A DNA stretch of 55,517 nucleotides from Paraburkholderia domus (lineage in GTDB: Bacteria > Pseudomonadota > Gammaproteobacteria > Burkholderiales > Burkholderiaceae): contig NZ_CAJNAT010000040.1 in the NCBI RefSeq assembly GCF_905220705.1, positions 1-55,517 of the forward strand, read 5' to 3'. Positions 34,287 through 42,959 of this stretch are shown piece after piece. Made by a program: the position numbers and the translations under genes. The notes beneath the pieces were generated by a model. That model was not told the origin of the DNA, searched no databases, and was given only the letters and a program-made list of their open reading frames with translations. Each line of letters starts with the position of its first letter. Position 1 is the first letter of the stretch.

Positions 34287-35786
34287 ATGTACCCGATTGA
34301 CTTCCTGTGGCGTGCCGCCAGCCGGCATCCGAACCGCACGGCCATTTTCAGCCCGGCTGGCGACCTTTCTTTCCGCGAACTGGCGAGCCAGGTGCTGGCG
34401 CGCGCCGCCGCGCTCACGGCCATCGACCCGCTGCCGGGTAGCCGCGTCTGCGTGGGCGCAGCCAATACGGTGGATCATCTGCTGGCGATCCTTGCGATCC
34501 TCGCGGCAGGCAAGGTTTGGGTGCCGCTCAATCCCCGCAACGGTGACCCCGAGCTGCGTCGCATCGTCGACTTCGTCGACCCGGTGCTGGTCCTTGCTGA
34601 CGAAGACATGGCCCTGCGCCTCGCCGGCATTGCCGCCAGCCTGCGCCCGCTAGACGAACTGACGCACAACGCGGGCTCGATCGACGCCGTGATGATGGGT
34701 CCGCACTCCCGTGGCGGCATCGGCCTCGACGCGCCGCAGGCGATCAAATTCACCGGCGGCACGACGGGATTCCCGAAGGGCGTCATCCAGCCGCTGCGCG
34801 CATGGAACGCGAACATCGCGACGCAGATCCACGAGTTGGGGCTCACGCCGGACGACCGCTATCTGGTCGCCGCGCCGATCACGCACGGGACATCCACGTA
34901 CATGCTGCCGCTGCTGGGCGCGGGCGGCGCGCTGATCTTCCCCGAGCACACGAAACCCGCAGGTCTGCTGGATGCCGCCGCCGCGCACGGCGCGACGATC
35001 TTTTTCGCCCCGCCCACGCTGATTCTCGTGCTGGTGGACGAGCAGCGCCGGGCGCCGCGCCGGCTCGCCGCGCTGCGCTACCTCGTCTACGGCGGAGCGC
35101 CGATGCGACCGGAGCAGATCCGCGCGGCCCAGTCGGTGTTTGGGCCGGTGCTGTGCACCTCGTTCGGCCAGACCGAGGCGCCGCAGATCATTACATTCCT
35201 GCCGCCGGCCGCGATGACCGGAGAGCATCTCGCGTCAGTGGGGCGGCCGTCCCTGCTGACGCGCGTGGCCGTTGTCGGCAAGGACGGCAGGCCGCTTCCG
35301 GTCGGCGAAGAAGGTGAGATCGCCGTGCGCGGCGACCTCGTGATGAGCGGCTACCTGAACGCCGAAGAAGAGACGCGGAAGACACTCGTCGACGGCTGGT
35401 TGCGTACTGGCGACGCGGGGGTATTCGACGAGCGAGGCTATCTGTTCCTGCGCGACCGGATCCGCGACGTAATCATCACCGGCGGATTCAATGTTTATCC
35501 GAGCGATGTGGAGGTAGTGCTGTCGGCCCATCCGGCCATCGCGGACTGCTCGGTGGTCGGCGTGCCCGACGAGAAGTGGGGCGAGGCCGTGCACGCAGCG
35601 GTGCAACTGCGCCCAGGGATGAACGTGAACGTCGACGAGCTGATCGACCTCGTCAAGCGGGAGCTGGGTTCGGTGAAGACGCCCAAGCACGTTCACCTGT
35701 TCGAGTCGCTGCCGCGTAGCGCGGTGGGCAAGGTGCTCAAGCCCGCGATTCGCGAAACGATCGTCAACGAACGGAGCAATGGATGA
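34287..35786 (+). CDS. Acyl/aryl-CoA ligase (class I adenylate-forming)
   Basis: A 499-residue ATP-dependent acid:CoA ligase. The P-loop is IKFTGGTTGFPKGVIQPLR, A5 is LCTSFGQTEAPQ, A7 GWLRTGDAGVFDERGY, A8 LRDRIRDVIITGGFNVYPSD, and the C-terminal Lys is in SAVGKVLKPAIRE. The P-loop starts FTGG where YTSG is usual. ATG at 34287 (MYPIDFLWR) fits the family start. Its stop overlaps the citryl-CoA-lyase-like gene by 4 bp. The substrate may be a hydroxylated aromatic acid or a product of ring cleavage. The neighbours suggest the former or a tricarboxylate-like acid. Confidence 0.9.
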   Translation: MYPIDFLWRAASRHPNRTAIFSPAGDLSFRELASQVLARAAALTAIDPLPGSRVCVGAANTVDHLLAILAILAAGKVWVPLNPRNGDPELRRIVDFVDPVLVLADEDMALRLAGIAASLRPLDELTHNAGSIDAVMMGPHSRGGIGLDAPQAIKFTGGTTGFPKGVIQPLRAWNANIATQIHELGLTPDDRYLVAAPITHGTSTYMLPLLGAGGALIFPEHTKPAGLLDAAAAHGATIFFAPPTLILVLVDEQRRAPRRLAALRYLVYGGAPMRPEQIRAAQSVFGPVLCTSFGQTEAPQIITFLPPAAMTGEHLASVGRPSLLTRVAVVGKDGRPLPVGEEGEIAVRGDLVMSGYLNAEEETRKTLVDGWLRTGDAGVFDERGYLFLRDRIRDVIITGGFNVYPSDVEVVLSAHPAIADCSVVGVPDEKWGEAVHAAVQLRPGMNVNVDELIDLVKRELGSVKTPKHVHLFESLPRSAVGKVLKPAIRETIVNERSNG

Positions 35787-36562
35787 ACGCGCCACACGAA
35801 AAACCCACGCCGCGCACCGCGTTGTGCCATTACGACGAGCGCGCCGTGTACTACGGCGACGACGATCTGGTGGGTGATCTGCTTGGCCGCGCGAGCTTTG
35901 TCGACGTGTTCATGAAACAGACCTTCGGCAAGATGCCGACGGACGCGCAGCGCCGCATTGTCGACGCGGTGCTGGTGACGCTGATGGAGCACGGCATGAC
36001 GCCGAGCGCGATCGCCACGCGGATGATCTACGCAAGTTCTCCGGAGAATCTGCAGGCCGGCGTCGCGGCCGGGTTGCTGGCGGTGGCGAGCCGTTTTGTC
36101 GGGACGATGGAGCCGGCGGCGGACTTGCTTGACCGGATCGTCGCAGCGGGCGAAAACGGGGCCGCCGAAGCGCAGCGGATCGCAACGGATTACCGCGCAC
36201 GACGGGAGGCGGTGCCCGGTTTTGGCCATCATCTGCACAAGCCCGACGACCCGAGGGCCATCGCGTTGCTGCAACTCGCGCGCGAGGCCGGCACCTTCGG
36301 CGCGCGCTGCGCGGCACTCGAACGGCTCGCTGCCGGAGTGGACGCGGCGGCGGGACGTCACATCACGATCAATGCGACCGGCGCGGTTGCGGCGCTGCTC
36401 GGCGACATTGGCATTCCTGCGCAGTTGATGCGCGGCTTCGCGGTGTTGAGCCGTGCGGCCGGCCTGATCGCGCATATTGCCGAAGAACAGCGTGAACCTT
36501 CGGGCCGGTTTATCTGGGACCTGGTCGACAGCGCAATGACCTTTGAAAAACGGGCGGACTGA
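35783..36562 (+). CDS. Citryl-CoA-lyase-like protein (citrate synthase fold)
   Basis: A 259-residue protein with only the catalytic part of the citrate synthase fold, as in citryl-CoA lyase and the C-terminal end of ATP-citrate lyase. His70 in LMEHGMTPSA and His149/His150 in PGFGHHLHKPDDPRA match the two catalytic His regions, and RGFAVLSRAAGLIAHIAEE is typical of the lyase. INATGAVAALLGD stands where ATP-citrate lyase has NVDG; Thr replaces the Asp I would expect from that enzyme. Start and stop overlap the CoA ligase by 4 bp (ATGA), so ligase and lyase should work together: a CoA ester made by the ligase could be split to an acyl-CoA and a keto acid. Confidence 0.85.
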   Translation: MNAPHEKPTPRTALCHYDERAVYYGDDDLVGDLLGRASFVDVFMKQTFGKMPTDAQRRIVDAVLVTLMEHGMTPSAIATRMIYASSPENLQAGVAAGLLAVASRFVGTMEPAADLLDRIVAAGENGAAEAQRIATDYRARREAVPGFGHHLHKPDDPRAIALLQLAREAGTFGARCAALERLAAGVDAAAGRHITINATGAVAALLGDIGIPAQLMRGFAVLSRAAGLIAHIAEEQREPSGRFIWDLVDSAMTFEKRAD

Positions 36563-36637
36563 TTCCGCCAGCCGCGCCGCAGGCCATCCGGCCTTGCGCG
36601 CGCGACATCACCCGCATTCCATTTGGAGGAGACGAAC

Positions 36638-37597
36638 ATGACTGAAGCCAACCAGACGATCCAGCGTCATCACCACATCACGCTGTGTGTCGGCACCGCG
36701 CAGGAAGACTACGACTTTCACACGAAGGTGTTGTCGCTCAAAAGCGTGAAGAAGACGCTCATTTACGACGGCGTCGCGCCGTTCTATCACCTTTACTACG
36801 GCAACGACATCGGCGAGGAAAGCACGCTGATCACCTGTTTTCCCGTCGCCCATTTCGGCCGCAAGGGACAGCGCGGCGCGGGGCAGATCGACAGTCTCGC
36901 GCTTTCGGTCCCGGTGTCGGCGATTCCTTTCTGGGCGAAGCGCCTCGCCGATCACGGTTTCGACGTGAAGCGCTCGGAGCGCTTCGGCGAACAGGTGCTG
37001 AGCTTCGCCCATCCGTGCGGCGTGGGCTACGAACTGTTCGGCATCGCCGACGACGCACGCACGCCGTACTCGAACGGTGAGGTGCCGGCCGAGCTGGCGA
37101 TTCGCGGACTGCACACGATTGGCGTGAACGTGCGCGAGACAGAAACGTCGCAGGAGTTCATGGAAAACGGCTGGTCGGCGCGCGAGTCGGCGCGCGACGG
37201 CAAGTACTCGCGCTACGCATTCGGCGACGGCGGCTCGGGCAAGTTCGTCGATTACGCGATCGAACCGGACATGCCGCAGGCCAGCTGGACCTACGGAGCG
37301 GGTATCGTGCACCACTGCGCGTTTCAGGTGGCGGACCACGCCGTGCAGAACAAGGTCAAGGTGACCCTGGAAGGGATGGGCTTCACCGATACCTCCGAGC
37401 GCAAGGATCGCGGCTACTTCGAATCGATCTATGTGCGCACGCCGAGCGGCGCGATGTTCGAGGCGACGGTGTCGAAGCCAGAGGGTTTCCTGATCGACGA
37501 GCCTTACGAGGAACTCGGCACGACCGTGCAGATTGCGCCGCAGTTCGAAAGCCAGCGCGCGACGATCATGGAGTCGCTGGAAACGTTGAAGTATTGA
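36638..37597 (+). CDS. Ring-cleaving dioxygenase, VOC family (PcpA/LinE/MhqO-like)
   Basis: A 319-residue non-haem iron dioxygenase with two VOC modules. The candidate metal ligands are His12 (HHHITLCVGT), His226 (GAGIVHHCAFQVADH) and Glu275 (SGAMFEATVSK); this spacing fits PcpA (His11, His227, Glu276 from memory), a hydroquinone 1,2-dioxygenase. Such enzymes open (chloro)hydroquinones between C1 and C2, which leads to maleylacetate. GGAGG precedes ATG at 36638. The maleylacetate reductase three genes on supports hydroquinone-type cleavage. Assignment to (methyl)hydroquinone, hydroxyhydroquinone or a substituted form is open. Confidence 0.88.
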   Translation: MTEANQTIQRHHHITLCVGTAQEDYDFHTKVLSLKSVKKTLIYDGVAPFYHLYYGNDIGEESTLITCFPVAHFGRKGQRGAGQIDSLALSVPVSAIPFWAKRLADHGFDVKRSERFGEQVLSFAHPCGVGYELFGIADDARTPYSNGEVPAELAIRGLHTIGVNVRETETSQEFMENGWSARESARDGKYSRYAFGDGGSGKFVDYAIEPDMPQASWTYGAGIVHHCAFQVADHAVQNKVKVTLEGMGFTDTSERKDRGYFESIYVRTPSGAMFEATVSKPEGFLIDEPYEELGTTVQIAPQFESQRATIMESLETLKY

Positions 37598-37604
37598 ACG
37601 CATC

Positions 37605-38264
37605 ATGTTGAACCCTGATCCGCACAATCAAATGCCGTTGAGCGTGTTCGGCCCGCCTGCGCACGATGCGGCGCTGGCCGTCATTCTCGTTCATGGCCGT
37701 GGGCAGTCGCCTGAATGGATGCATGAGCAGGTGGTGCGCCGTTTTGAGCGGCCAGATATCGCGTGGCATGCGCCGGCTGCGGCAGAGCATTCGTGGTATC
37801 CGCAGCGCTTCATCGAACCGCTCGAGGCGAACGAGCCGCGCCTCTCGCAGGCGTTGGCGCGACTCGAGTCGCTGTCCGCCGCGCTGCGCGAGCAGGGCAT
37901 CCCCTACGAAGCGCAGGTGCTGATGGGCTTTTCGCAGGGCGCATGCCTGTGCAGCGAGTTTGTCTGGCGCATGCCACGGCCCTACCGGGCGCTGGTCGCG
38001 TTCACGGGAGGCCTGATCGGGCCACCGGGTATGGCTCGGCACATCAGGCATGGCGCGCTCCGGAACATGCCGGTATTGCTGTCGACATGGGGCGATGACC
38101 CTTACGTGCCGGCGGAGAGCGTGCGGGAGTCCGCTGCGTGCTTCGAGCAGTCCGGCGCGCTCGTGACGCTGAAGATCGAGGGCGCGACTGAGCACGGCAT
38201 CCGGAACGCGGAGATCGGCTATGCACGGGAGATCCTCGCGGGCACCGCGTCCTCCTACCCGTGA
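37605..38264 (+). CDS. Alpha/beta hydrolase, carboxylesterase/MhqD-like
   Basis: A 219-residue serine hydrolase of the phospholipase/carboxylesterase family. The triad is Ser110 in MGFSQGACL, Asp165 in WGDDPYVP and His197 in ATEHGIR, with VILVHGRGQSPEW as the oxyanion strand. It starts 7 bp after the dioxygenase stop. The ribosome site is weak; ATG at 37632 is an alternative. Paired dioxygenase and hydrolase genes are known as MhqO/MhqD in quinone resistance. Here the hydrolase may cleave an ester, lactone or acyl derivative formed after ring opening. Confidence 0.88.
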   Translation: MLNPDPHNQMPLSVFGPPAHDAALAVILVHGRGQSPEWMHEQVVRRFERPDIAWHAPAAAEHSWYPQRFIEPLEANEPRLSQALARLESLSAALREQGIPYEAQVLMGFSQGACLCSEFVWRMPRPYRALVAFTGGLIGPPGMARHIRHGALRNMPVLLSTWGDDPYVPAESVRESAACFEQSGALVTLKIEGATEHGIRNAEIGYAREILAGTASSYP

Positions 38265-38286
38265 TATTTATCAAGGAACGCAGAAC

Positions 38287-39345
38287 ATGCAGTCATTCGT
38301 GCACGAAACCCGTGCGACTCGAGTTGTCTTTGGCGCAGGCAGCCGCCAGCTTTTGCCGCGTGAGCTTGATCAGATAGGTATACGTCGCGCGCTCGTGCTC
38401 ACCACGCCGGACCAGGTCGAACTCGGCCAGCAGGTCGCCGCGATACTCGGCGACCGATGTGCCGGCGTGCTGGGCAGCGCGGTGATGCATGTGCCGCTCG
38501 AGGTCGCGCGCGACGCAATCGACGCCGCCCGCCGATTGGGTGCCGACGGCTGCATCGCCGCCGGCGGCGGTTCGACGATCGGTCTTGCCAAGGCGATCGC
38601 GCTCGAATCGGATCTGCCGATCGTCGCGTTGCCGACGACTTACGCGGGCTCGGAAATGACGCCCCTATACGGTATCACCGACGACGGGATCAAGAAGACC
38701 GGACGCGACTGGCGCGTGCTGCCTCGCGCCGTCATCTACGACCCCGAACTGACGCTTACGCTGCCTGTGGCCCTGAGCATGACGAGCGGCATGAATGCGA
38801 TCGCGCACGCTGCCGAGGCGCTGTACGCCCAGGATGGAAACCCGGTCTACAGCCTGATGGCCGAAGAAGGTATTCGGGCGCTCGCGCATGCCCTGCCGCG
38901 ACTGCGCGAAGCGCCGGCCGACATGGATGCGCGCGGCGACGCGCAATACGGCACCTGGCTGTGCGGCACGGTGCTGGGAAACGTTCAGATGGGGCTGCAC
39001 CACAAGCTGTGCCACACGCTCGGCGGTAGCTTCAATCTGCCTCACGCGGAAGTGCACACGGTGATTCTGCCGTATGCGCTCGCTTACAACGCGAATGCAA
39101 TCCCGCAGGCGCTGGCGCGTATCGCACGCGCGCTCGACCGTCCGCAGGCAGTCGCGGGGCTCCACGCACTTGGCCAGTCGCTCGGCGTGCCGCGTTCTCT
39201 GCGGGAACTTGGCATGTCGGCGGATGCACTCGATCATGCAGCCGATCTTGCGGTGCAAACGCCGTATCCGAATCCGCGGCCGCTCGAGCGAGGGCCGATC
39301 CGGGCGTTGCTACAGCGTGCTTACGAGGGTGCTGCCCCGGACTGA
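38287..39345 (+). CDS. Maleylacetate reductase (iron-containing ADH family)
   Basis: A 352-residue NAD(P)H-dependent enzyme that reduces maleylacetate to 3-oxoadipate. It has the cofactor loop AAGGGSTIGLAKAIAL, PTTYAGSEMTPLYGIT, SGMNAIAHAAEALYA and the metal-region segment LHHKLCHTLGGSFNLPHAEV, all typical of maleylacetate reductases rather than other iron ADHs. ATG at 38287 is used, 22 bp after the hydrolase stop. It is the key evidence that ring cleavage in this operon ends at maleylacetate, which then goes to the TCA cycle by way of 3-oxoadipate. Confidence 0.93.
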   Translation: MQSFVHETRATRVVFGAGSRQLLPRELDQIGIRRALVLTTPDQVELGQQVAAILGDRCAGVLGSAVMHVPLEVARDAIDAARRLGADGCIAAGGGSTIGLAKAIALESDLPIVALPTTYAGSEMTPLYGITDDGIKKTGRDWRVLPRAVIYDPELTLTLPVALSMTSGMNAIAHAAEALYAQDGNPVYSLMAEEGIRALAHALPRLREAPADMDARGDAQYGTWLCGTVLGNVQMGLHHKLCHTLGGSFNLPHAEVHTVILPYALAYNANAIPQALARIARALDRPQAVAGLHALGQSLGVPRSLRELGMSADALDHAADLAVQTPYPNPRPLERGPIRALLQRAYEGAAPD

Positions 39346-39378
39346 CGCCGAACGCTCTCCACAAGCCAACCATGAGTT

Positions 39379-40101
39379 ATGCAAATCATGTTGATTGAAC
39401 ACCGTGTCTACACCCTGCAATTGGCTGCCACCGACCTGTTCTGGGATGCGCAGCGCGAGCGCGGCGACGACGGTTTGCAGCCGATACTCGACCGCCTGAT
39501 TGGCTCGTTCTCAACGTCCAGCGGCTCGCTGGACCAGATCGTCAGCCTGTATCGGTACGACAGCTTCGACGACTGGCAAACGCGCCTGCTAGGTCTTTAC
39601 GGGCGCGCGGGGTTAAAGGCGTATTTCGACTGCGTCCGTCCGCTGATCCTTCATCAGGAGAGCAAGTTTCTCGTGCCTGCGCCATTGCCTGAATTGACGC
39701 CTCACTGGGGAAGCGGTCATGACTGGCTTGCCTCGCAGGGACCGCTGTTCAATGCGCCGCGACACACAGGCATTGTCGAGGAAACTACACTGAGCTTTGC
39801 CGCTGGCGGCGTGCCGGCCTGCTGGAATGCCTTTCGGCAGCATGCGCTTGCCGAAGATCCGGCGGCGATGGAAGGGTTGTTTGGCGGCTTCAGCAGCGTC
39901 GTTGGTGCACTCAATCAGGTGCTGCTCTATCGGTACTTTCCTGACGTTGAAGGCTGGTCATCGCATCGCGCGGCATTGCAGGAGTCTGCGCGCTGGATCG
40001 GCTTCCTTCGCTCCCTGGCTCCGTTGACGGTCGGCAGCAACAGCCGATTGCTGAATCCATCGCCGGTGGCGGATATGTCGCCGCTGTTCCCGCGAGCCTG
40101 A
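39379..40101 (+). CDS. NIPSNAP-family protein, two repeats
   Basis: A 240-residue protein with two ferredoxin-like NIPSNAP repeats, the first at 5-100 (IEHRVYTLQL…SLYRYDSFDDW) and the second at 130-215 (IVEETTLSF…VLLYRYFPDVEGW). Such proteins occur at the end of aromatic catabolic operons; they may be monooxygenase-like or isomerase helpers, but no activity is established. It lies 33 bp after the maleylacetate reductase. ATG at 39388 is an alternative start. A gap of about 126 bp then ends the operon. Confidence 0.85.
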   Translation: MQIMLIEHRVYTLQLAATDLFWDAQRERGDDGLQPILDRLIGSFSTSSGSLDQIVSLYRYDSFDDWQTRLLGLYGRAGLKAYFDCVRPLILHQESKFLVPAPLPELTPHWGSGHDWLASQGPLFNAPRHTGIVEETTLSFAAGGVPACWNAFRQHALAEDPAAMEGLFGGFSSVVGALNQVLLYRYFPDVEGWSSHRAALQESARWIGFLRSLAPLTVGSNSRLLNPSPVADMSPLFPRA

Positions 40102-40227
40102 ACGCACCAGTCCAGGTTGTCAGAATAGCTTTTGCGGTGTTGACGACCGTAGTGGCTGGCCACTCCGTTACTCCAGCGTAACGATAACGCCCGCTTTTTG
40201 ATCTCACCCGTTACTGGGAGGAAGCCA

Positions 40228-40506
40228 ATGCGTAAGGTTCTTGCCAGCAACTCGAACTACGAAATCGCGGTTGATGCAGCCCGGAACAGAATCTATGTCG
40301 CTGTTCATGGATCATCTTCGTCTGTTGCGGTAGCACCGCGTTATCTCGACGATATTGAAGTAGCCCTGGAGGGTCTCAAGCGCGAACTTAAGATGCGCGC
40401 GGATCAATTTTCCGGGCAAGCAGGCATGAACGAGACCGTCTCCGAAGGCGTAATAGAAGTGGCAAGCTGCCGGAACAAACGGCGACGTGCGTTCGACGTC
40501 GTCTAG
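40228..40506 (+). CDS. Small STAS/SpoIIAA-like protein
   Basis: A 92-residue protein. YEIAVDAARNRIYVAVHG followed by YLDDIEVALEGLKREL resembles the beta-strand and helix start of SpoIIAA/STAS-like proteins, though the full length is short. GGGAGG lies 8 bases before ATG at 40228. A hairpin-like AGTGG-CTGG-CCACT occurs upstream. It lies alone between the NIPSNAP gene and the SnoaL-like gene. Function unknown; the family call is tentative. Confidence 0.6.
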   Translation: MRKVLASNSNYEIAVDAARNRIYVAVHGSSSSVAVAPRYLDDIEVALEGLKRELKMRADQFSGQAGMNETVSEGVIEVASCRNKRRRAFDVV

Positions 40507-40666
40507 GTGCGCTTGTCTCACGCTGCCTTTCAGCGAATCGGACATCACGGTTCGCGTCCCTGTGGTTCGGCACTCAACCGTGCTGAGTACCGCATCCCTC
40601 CGTGCGCTCCGCGCCCTATCCGGGTGGAGAGGTGCATGAATAAAACTCTGTCGAAAGGAATACACG

Positions 40667-41116
40667 ATGGAAATCAGAACGATGACCGATGAACAGCGTA
40701 AGGCAATTGCGCTCGAGTACTTTAAACGCATGGACAGAGGCGACAACATCTTCGACTTGTTCGACGACAATGCCGAGGTCTATTTTCCGAAGTGGGGTAT
40801 CGCGCGCGGCAAGCGTGAAATCGAGCGGCTTTTCAGCGACCTGATGGAAATTCTCGCTGAAATATCCCACGACATCTCCTATGCCAATTTCATTCAACAA
40901 GGGGATCTCGTGGTCGTTGAGGCGACCTCCAGCGGAAAATTGAAAAATGGCGCTGCGTGGCGTGCCGGCACGACCCATGCGGGTCGATGGTGCGACGTAT
41001 TTGAAATTCGCGACTTCAAAATTCAGCGATGCCACGTCTATCTTGATCCCGACTACGCGGGCGCTGACACGGCTCGCTATCCATGGATAAACACGGATGC
41101 TCCTAACCGTTACTAG
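40667..41116 (+). CDS. SnoaL-like (NTF2 fold) protein
   Basis: A 149-residue cone-shaped NTF2-like protein (YFKRMDRGDNIFDLFDDNAE, then FFPKWG-type turn YFPKWGIARGK, and a last strand VFEIRDFKIQRCHVYLDPDY). Relatives include ketosteroid isomerase-like and SnoaL-like cyclases or dehydratases. AAGGAA lies 8 bases before ATG at 40667. A partial copy of this gene is at 54736-54912 in the same window. It converges on the chemoreceptor gene, with a strong hairpin between the two. The substrate is unknown. Confidence 0.85.
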   Translation: MEIRTMTDEQRKAIALEYFKRMDRGDNIFDLFDDNAEVYFPKWGIARGKREIERLFSDLMEILAEISHDISYANFIQQGDLVVVEATSSGKLKNGAAWRAGTTHAGRWCDVFEIRDFKIQRCHVYLDPDYAGADTARYPWINTDAPNRY

Positions 41117-41135
41117 ATAGCAACCCGGAACACGC

Positions 41136-41164
41136 TACAGCAAGTGAAGAACTCACTTGCTGTA
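41136..41164. terminator. Bidirectional hairpin between convergent genes
   Basis: TACAGCAAGTGA (41136-41147) pairs perfectly with TCACTTGCTGTA (41153-41164) around a 5-base loop, a 12-bp stem. It lies between the stop of the SnoaL-like gene and that of the chemoreceptor gene. No T-run is present on either strand, so its strength is uncertain. Confidence 0.65.
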
Positions 41165-41168
41165 CCCG

Positions 41169-42719
41169 TTATTCGGCAAGCCTGAATGCCGAAACCGCTT
41201 CCTGCATTTTCATGGCTTGCGCCTCCAGTGATTGTGCAGCAGCCGCCGCCTCCTCAACCAGTGCAGCATTTTGCTGCGTGACACCGTCCATCTGCAGGAC
41301 CGCCTGATTGATCTGCTCGAGCCCTCTGCGTTGCTCTTCGGACGCGGCGGAAATCTCGCCAACGATACCGGAGACCTGTCCGATGGCGTGCCTGACCTGT
41401 TCCACCGCGGTGCCGACGTCGTTTGCCTGACGCGAGCCGTCCCGAACCAGCACAACCGACGCGTTGATCAGCTCCTTGATTTCTTTTGCTGCTGAAGCCG
41501 AACGCTGGGCCAGACCGCGCACCTCACCGGCTACGACCGCGAAGCCGCGCCCCTCACCGCCTGCGCGAGCGGCTTCCACTGCGGCGTTGAGCGCCAGAAT
41601 GTTGGTTTGAAACGCGATGCCCTCAATCATGCCGGTGATTTCAGAAATCCTGATCGAACTGCGGCTGATCTCCTCGATCGTTTCCAGCATCTGCTGAACC
41701 GCCTTGTGGCCCGTATCCGCCAGGCCGCTTGCATTGGCCGCGAGAGAATTCGCGTGGTGGGCGTTATCCGCATTCTGTTTAACCGTCCCGGTCAGTTGCG
41801 TCATGCTCGCTGCCGTTTCTTCGAGCGAGGCGGCTTGTTCCTCCGTGCGGGACGAAAGATCCACGTTGCCGACCGCGATCTGCCGGGAAGCCGTGCTGAC
41901 CGAATCCATTGAAACGCTGATCAGGCCGAGTACCGTGCCGATGCGACTCATCAATTCATTGAAGGCCGTCGCGGTATGCCCGATTTCGTCCATACGCATG
42001 GCCGGTACGCGGCGCGTCAGATCCAGCGAACGGCTGACTTCCAGAAGCGTAGTCTGGATGCCGTCGATGCTGCGACCGATCGAGCGGATTTGTCCCCAGC
42101 CGTACATGCCGACAGCAACGCCGCCGACCGCCAAAACCGCAAGCATGATGGCCAGCGTGTTCCGATAGGCGGAAAGGTCATCGTTGTGCGCCGCTTTGAT
42201 TGCCTCCTCCAGCACGTCGGTAAGCTTTCCGACGTCCTGCGAGAAGATGAGGCCGGCGGGGCGAACCTCGTTAGTCTCGGCTGCGATGGCTCCCGCAGCG
42301 TCCCCACTGCGGAACAGGCTCACGCTTTTGGCTAACGCTTTGCGGAGCGCTTCGCGATCGCGCGCACTTTGCAATGCCAGCGGCTGGATCGTCTCTGTCT
42401 TTGCGCTTTGCTGAAACCGATCGAATTGCGCATCGTCCATCTCACTGAGTTTGTCGATGAAATCGAGACGCTCTTTTCTCGAGGCCGCATCGGTCAGAGA
42501 GATCGCTTCCATCAACTGGATCACTTGAACGAGCGTGAAGTTATAGGAATTCTGGATGGCTATTCCGGGAAGAGTTAATTGGTCGTACGACCTTGCTGCA
42601 CGATCGTTGGCGTTTTTTATCCCCTTTATGCCAAGTCCTGCGACGGCAACGCACAGCGTGCCGAGTGCGAAGAAGATCAGGATGAGTCGACTTTTGAGGC
42701 TGCGATTGAGATGTGACAT
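41169..42719 (-). CDS. Methyl-accepting chemotaxis protein
   Basis: A 516-residue inner-membrane chemoreceptor. A first helix (residues 12-32) is followed by a four-helix-bundle periplasmic sensor (about 33-185), a second helix (NTLAIMLAVLAVGGVAVGMY), HAMP, and the long signalling coiled coil. The hairpin tip GMIEGIAFQTNILALNAAVE is fully conserved, as is EAARAGGEGRGFAVVAGEVR. Methylation-type Glu/Gln sites occur near SRTEEQAASLEETAASM. There is no C-terminal pentapeptide. ATG at 42719 (MSHLNRSL) is preferred over a longer frame. Only a sigma-28-like -10 (GTCGATAA, minus strand 42779-42772) was found upstream. The ligand is unknown; it may be an aromatic compound, given the neighbours. Confidence 0.93.
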   Translation of the reverse strand: MSHLNRSLKSRLILIFFALGTLCVAVAGLGIKGIKNANDRAARSYDQLTLPGIAIQNSYNFTLVQVIQLMEAISLTDAASRKERLDFIDKLSEMDDAQFDRFQQSAKTETIQPLALQSARDREALRKALAKSVSLFRSGDAAGAIAAETNEVRPAGLIFSQDVGKLTDVLEEAIKAAHNDDLSAYRNTLAIMLAVLAVGGVAVGMYGWGQIRSIGRSIDGIQTTLLEVSRSLDLTRRVPAMRMDEIGHTATAFNELMSRIGTVLGLISVSMDSVSTASRQIAVGNVDLSSRTEEQAASLEETAASMTQLTGTVKQNADNAHHANSLAANASGLADTGHKAVQQMLETIEEISRSSIRISEITGMIEGIAFQTNILALNAAVEAARAGGEGRGFAVVAGEVRGLAQRSASAAKEIKELINASVVLVRDGSRQANDVGTAVEQVRHAIGQVSGIVGEISAASEEQRRGLEQINQAVLQMDGVTQQNAALVEEAAAAAQSLEAQAMKMQEAVSAFRLAE

Positions 42720-42959
42720 GACAGGAGAATTCCGCAATTGAAGTCGTACGGTGCACCGGGACGAGTCCGGTTTATCGACACGCTGGGAAATACAGGAATA
42801 AGTTGGATGAACAAACGGAATGGTGGCGACATGGGACGAGGGGGCACGCACGTAAATGCCCCGAACCCGGTCTTTGGCATGGGTTCACAGCGGACAGGTT
42901 CCGCTTCAGGCGTATCAGGCAGGTTGCAGGCTGTCGACCGGCACACCTGCCTCGACAGG

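Noticed and set aside
36608..37627. Long frame antisense to the dioxygenase gene
   Set aside because: It is a shadow of strong codon bias in the real gene, with His/Arg/Leu-rich nonsense and no family match.
42772..42779. Sigma-28 promoter for the chemoreceptor
   Set aside because: The -10 GTCGATAA is good, but no TAAA-like -35 occurs at the right distance, so it is not listed as a promoter.
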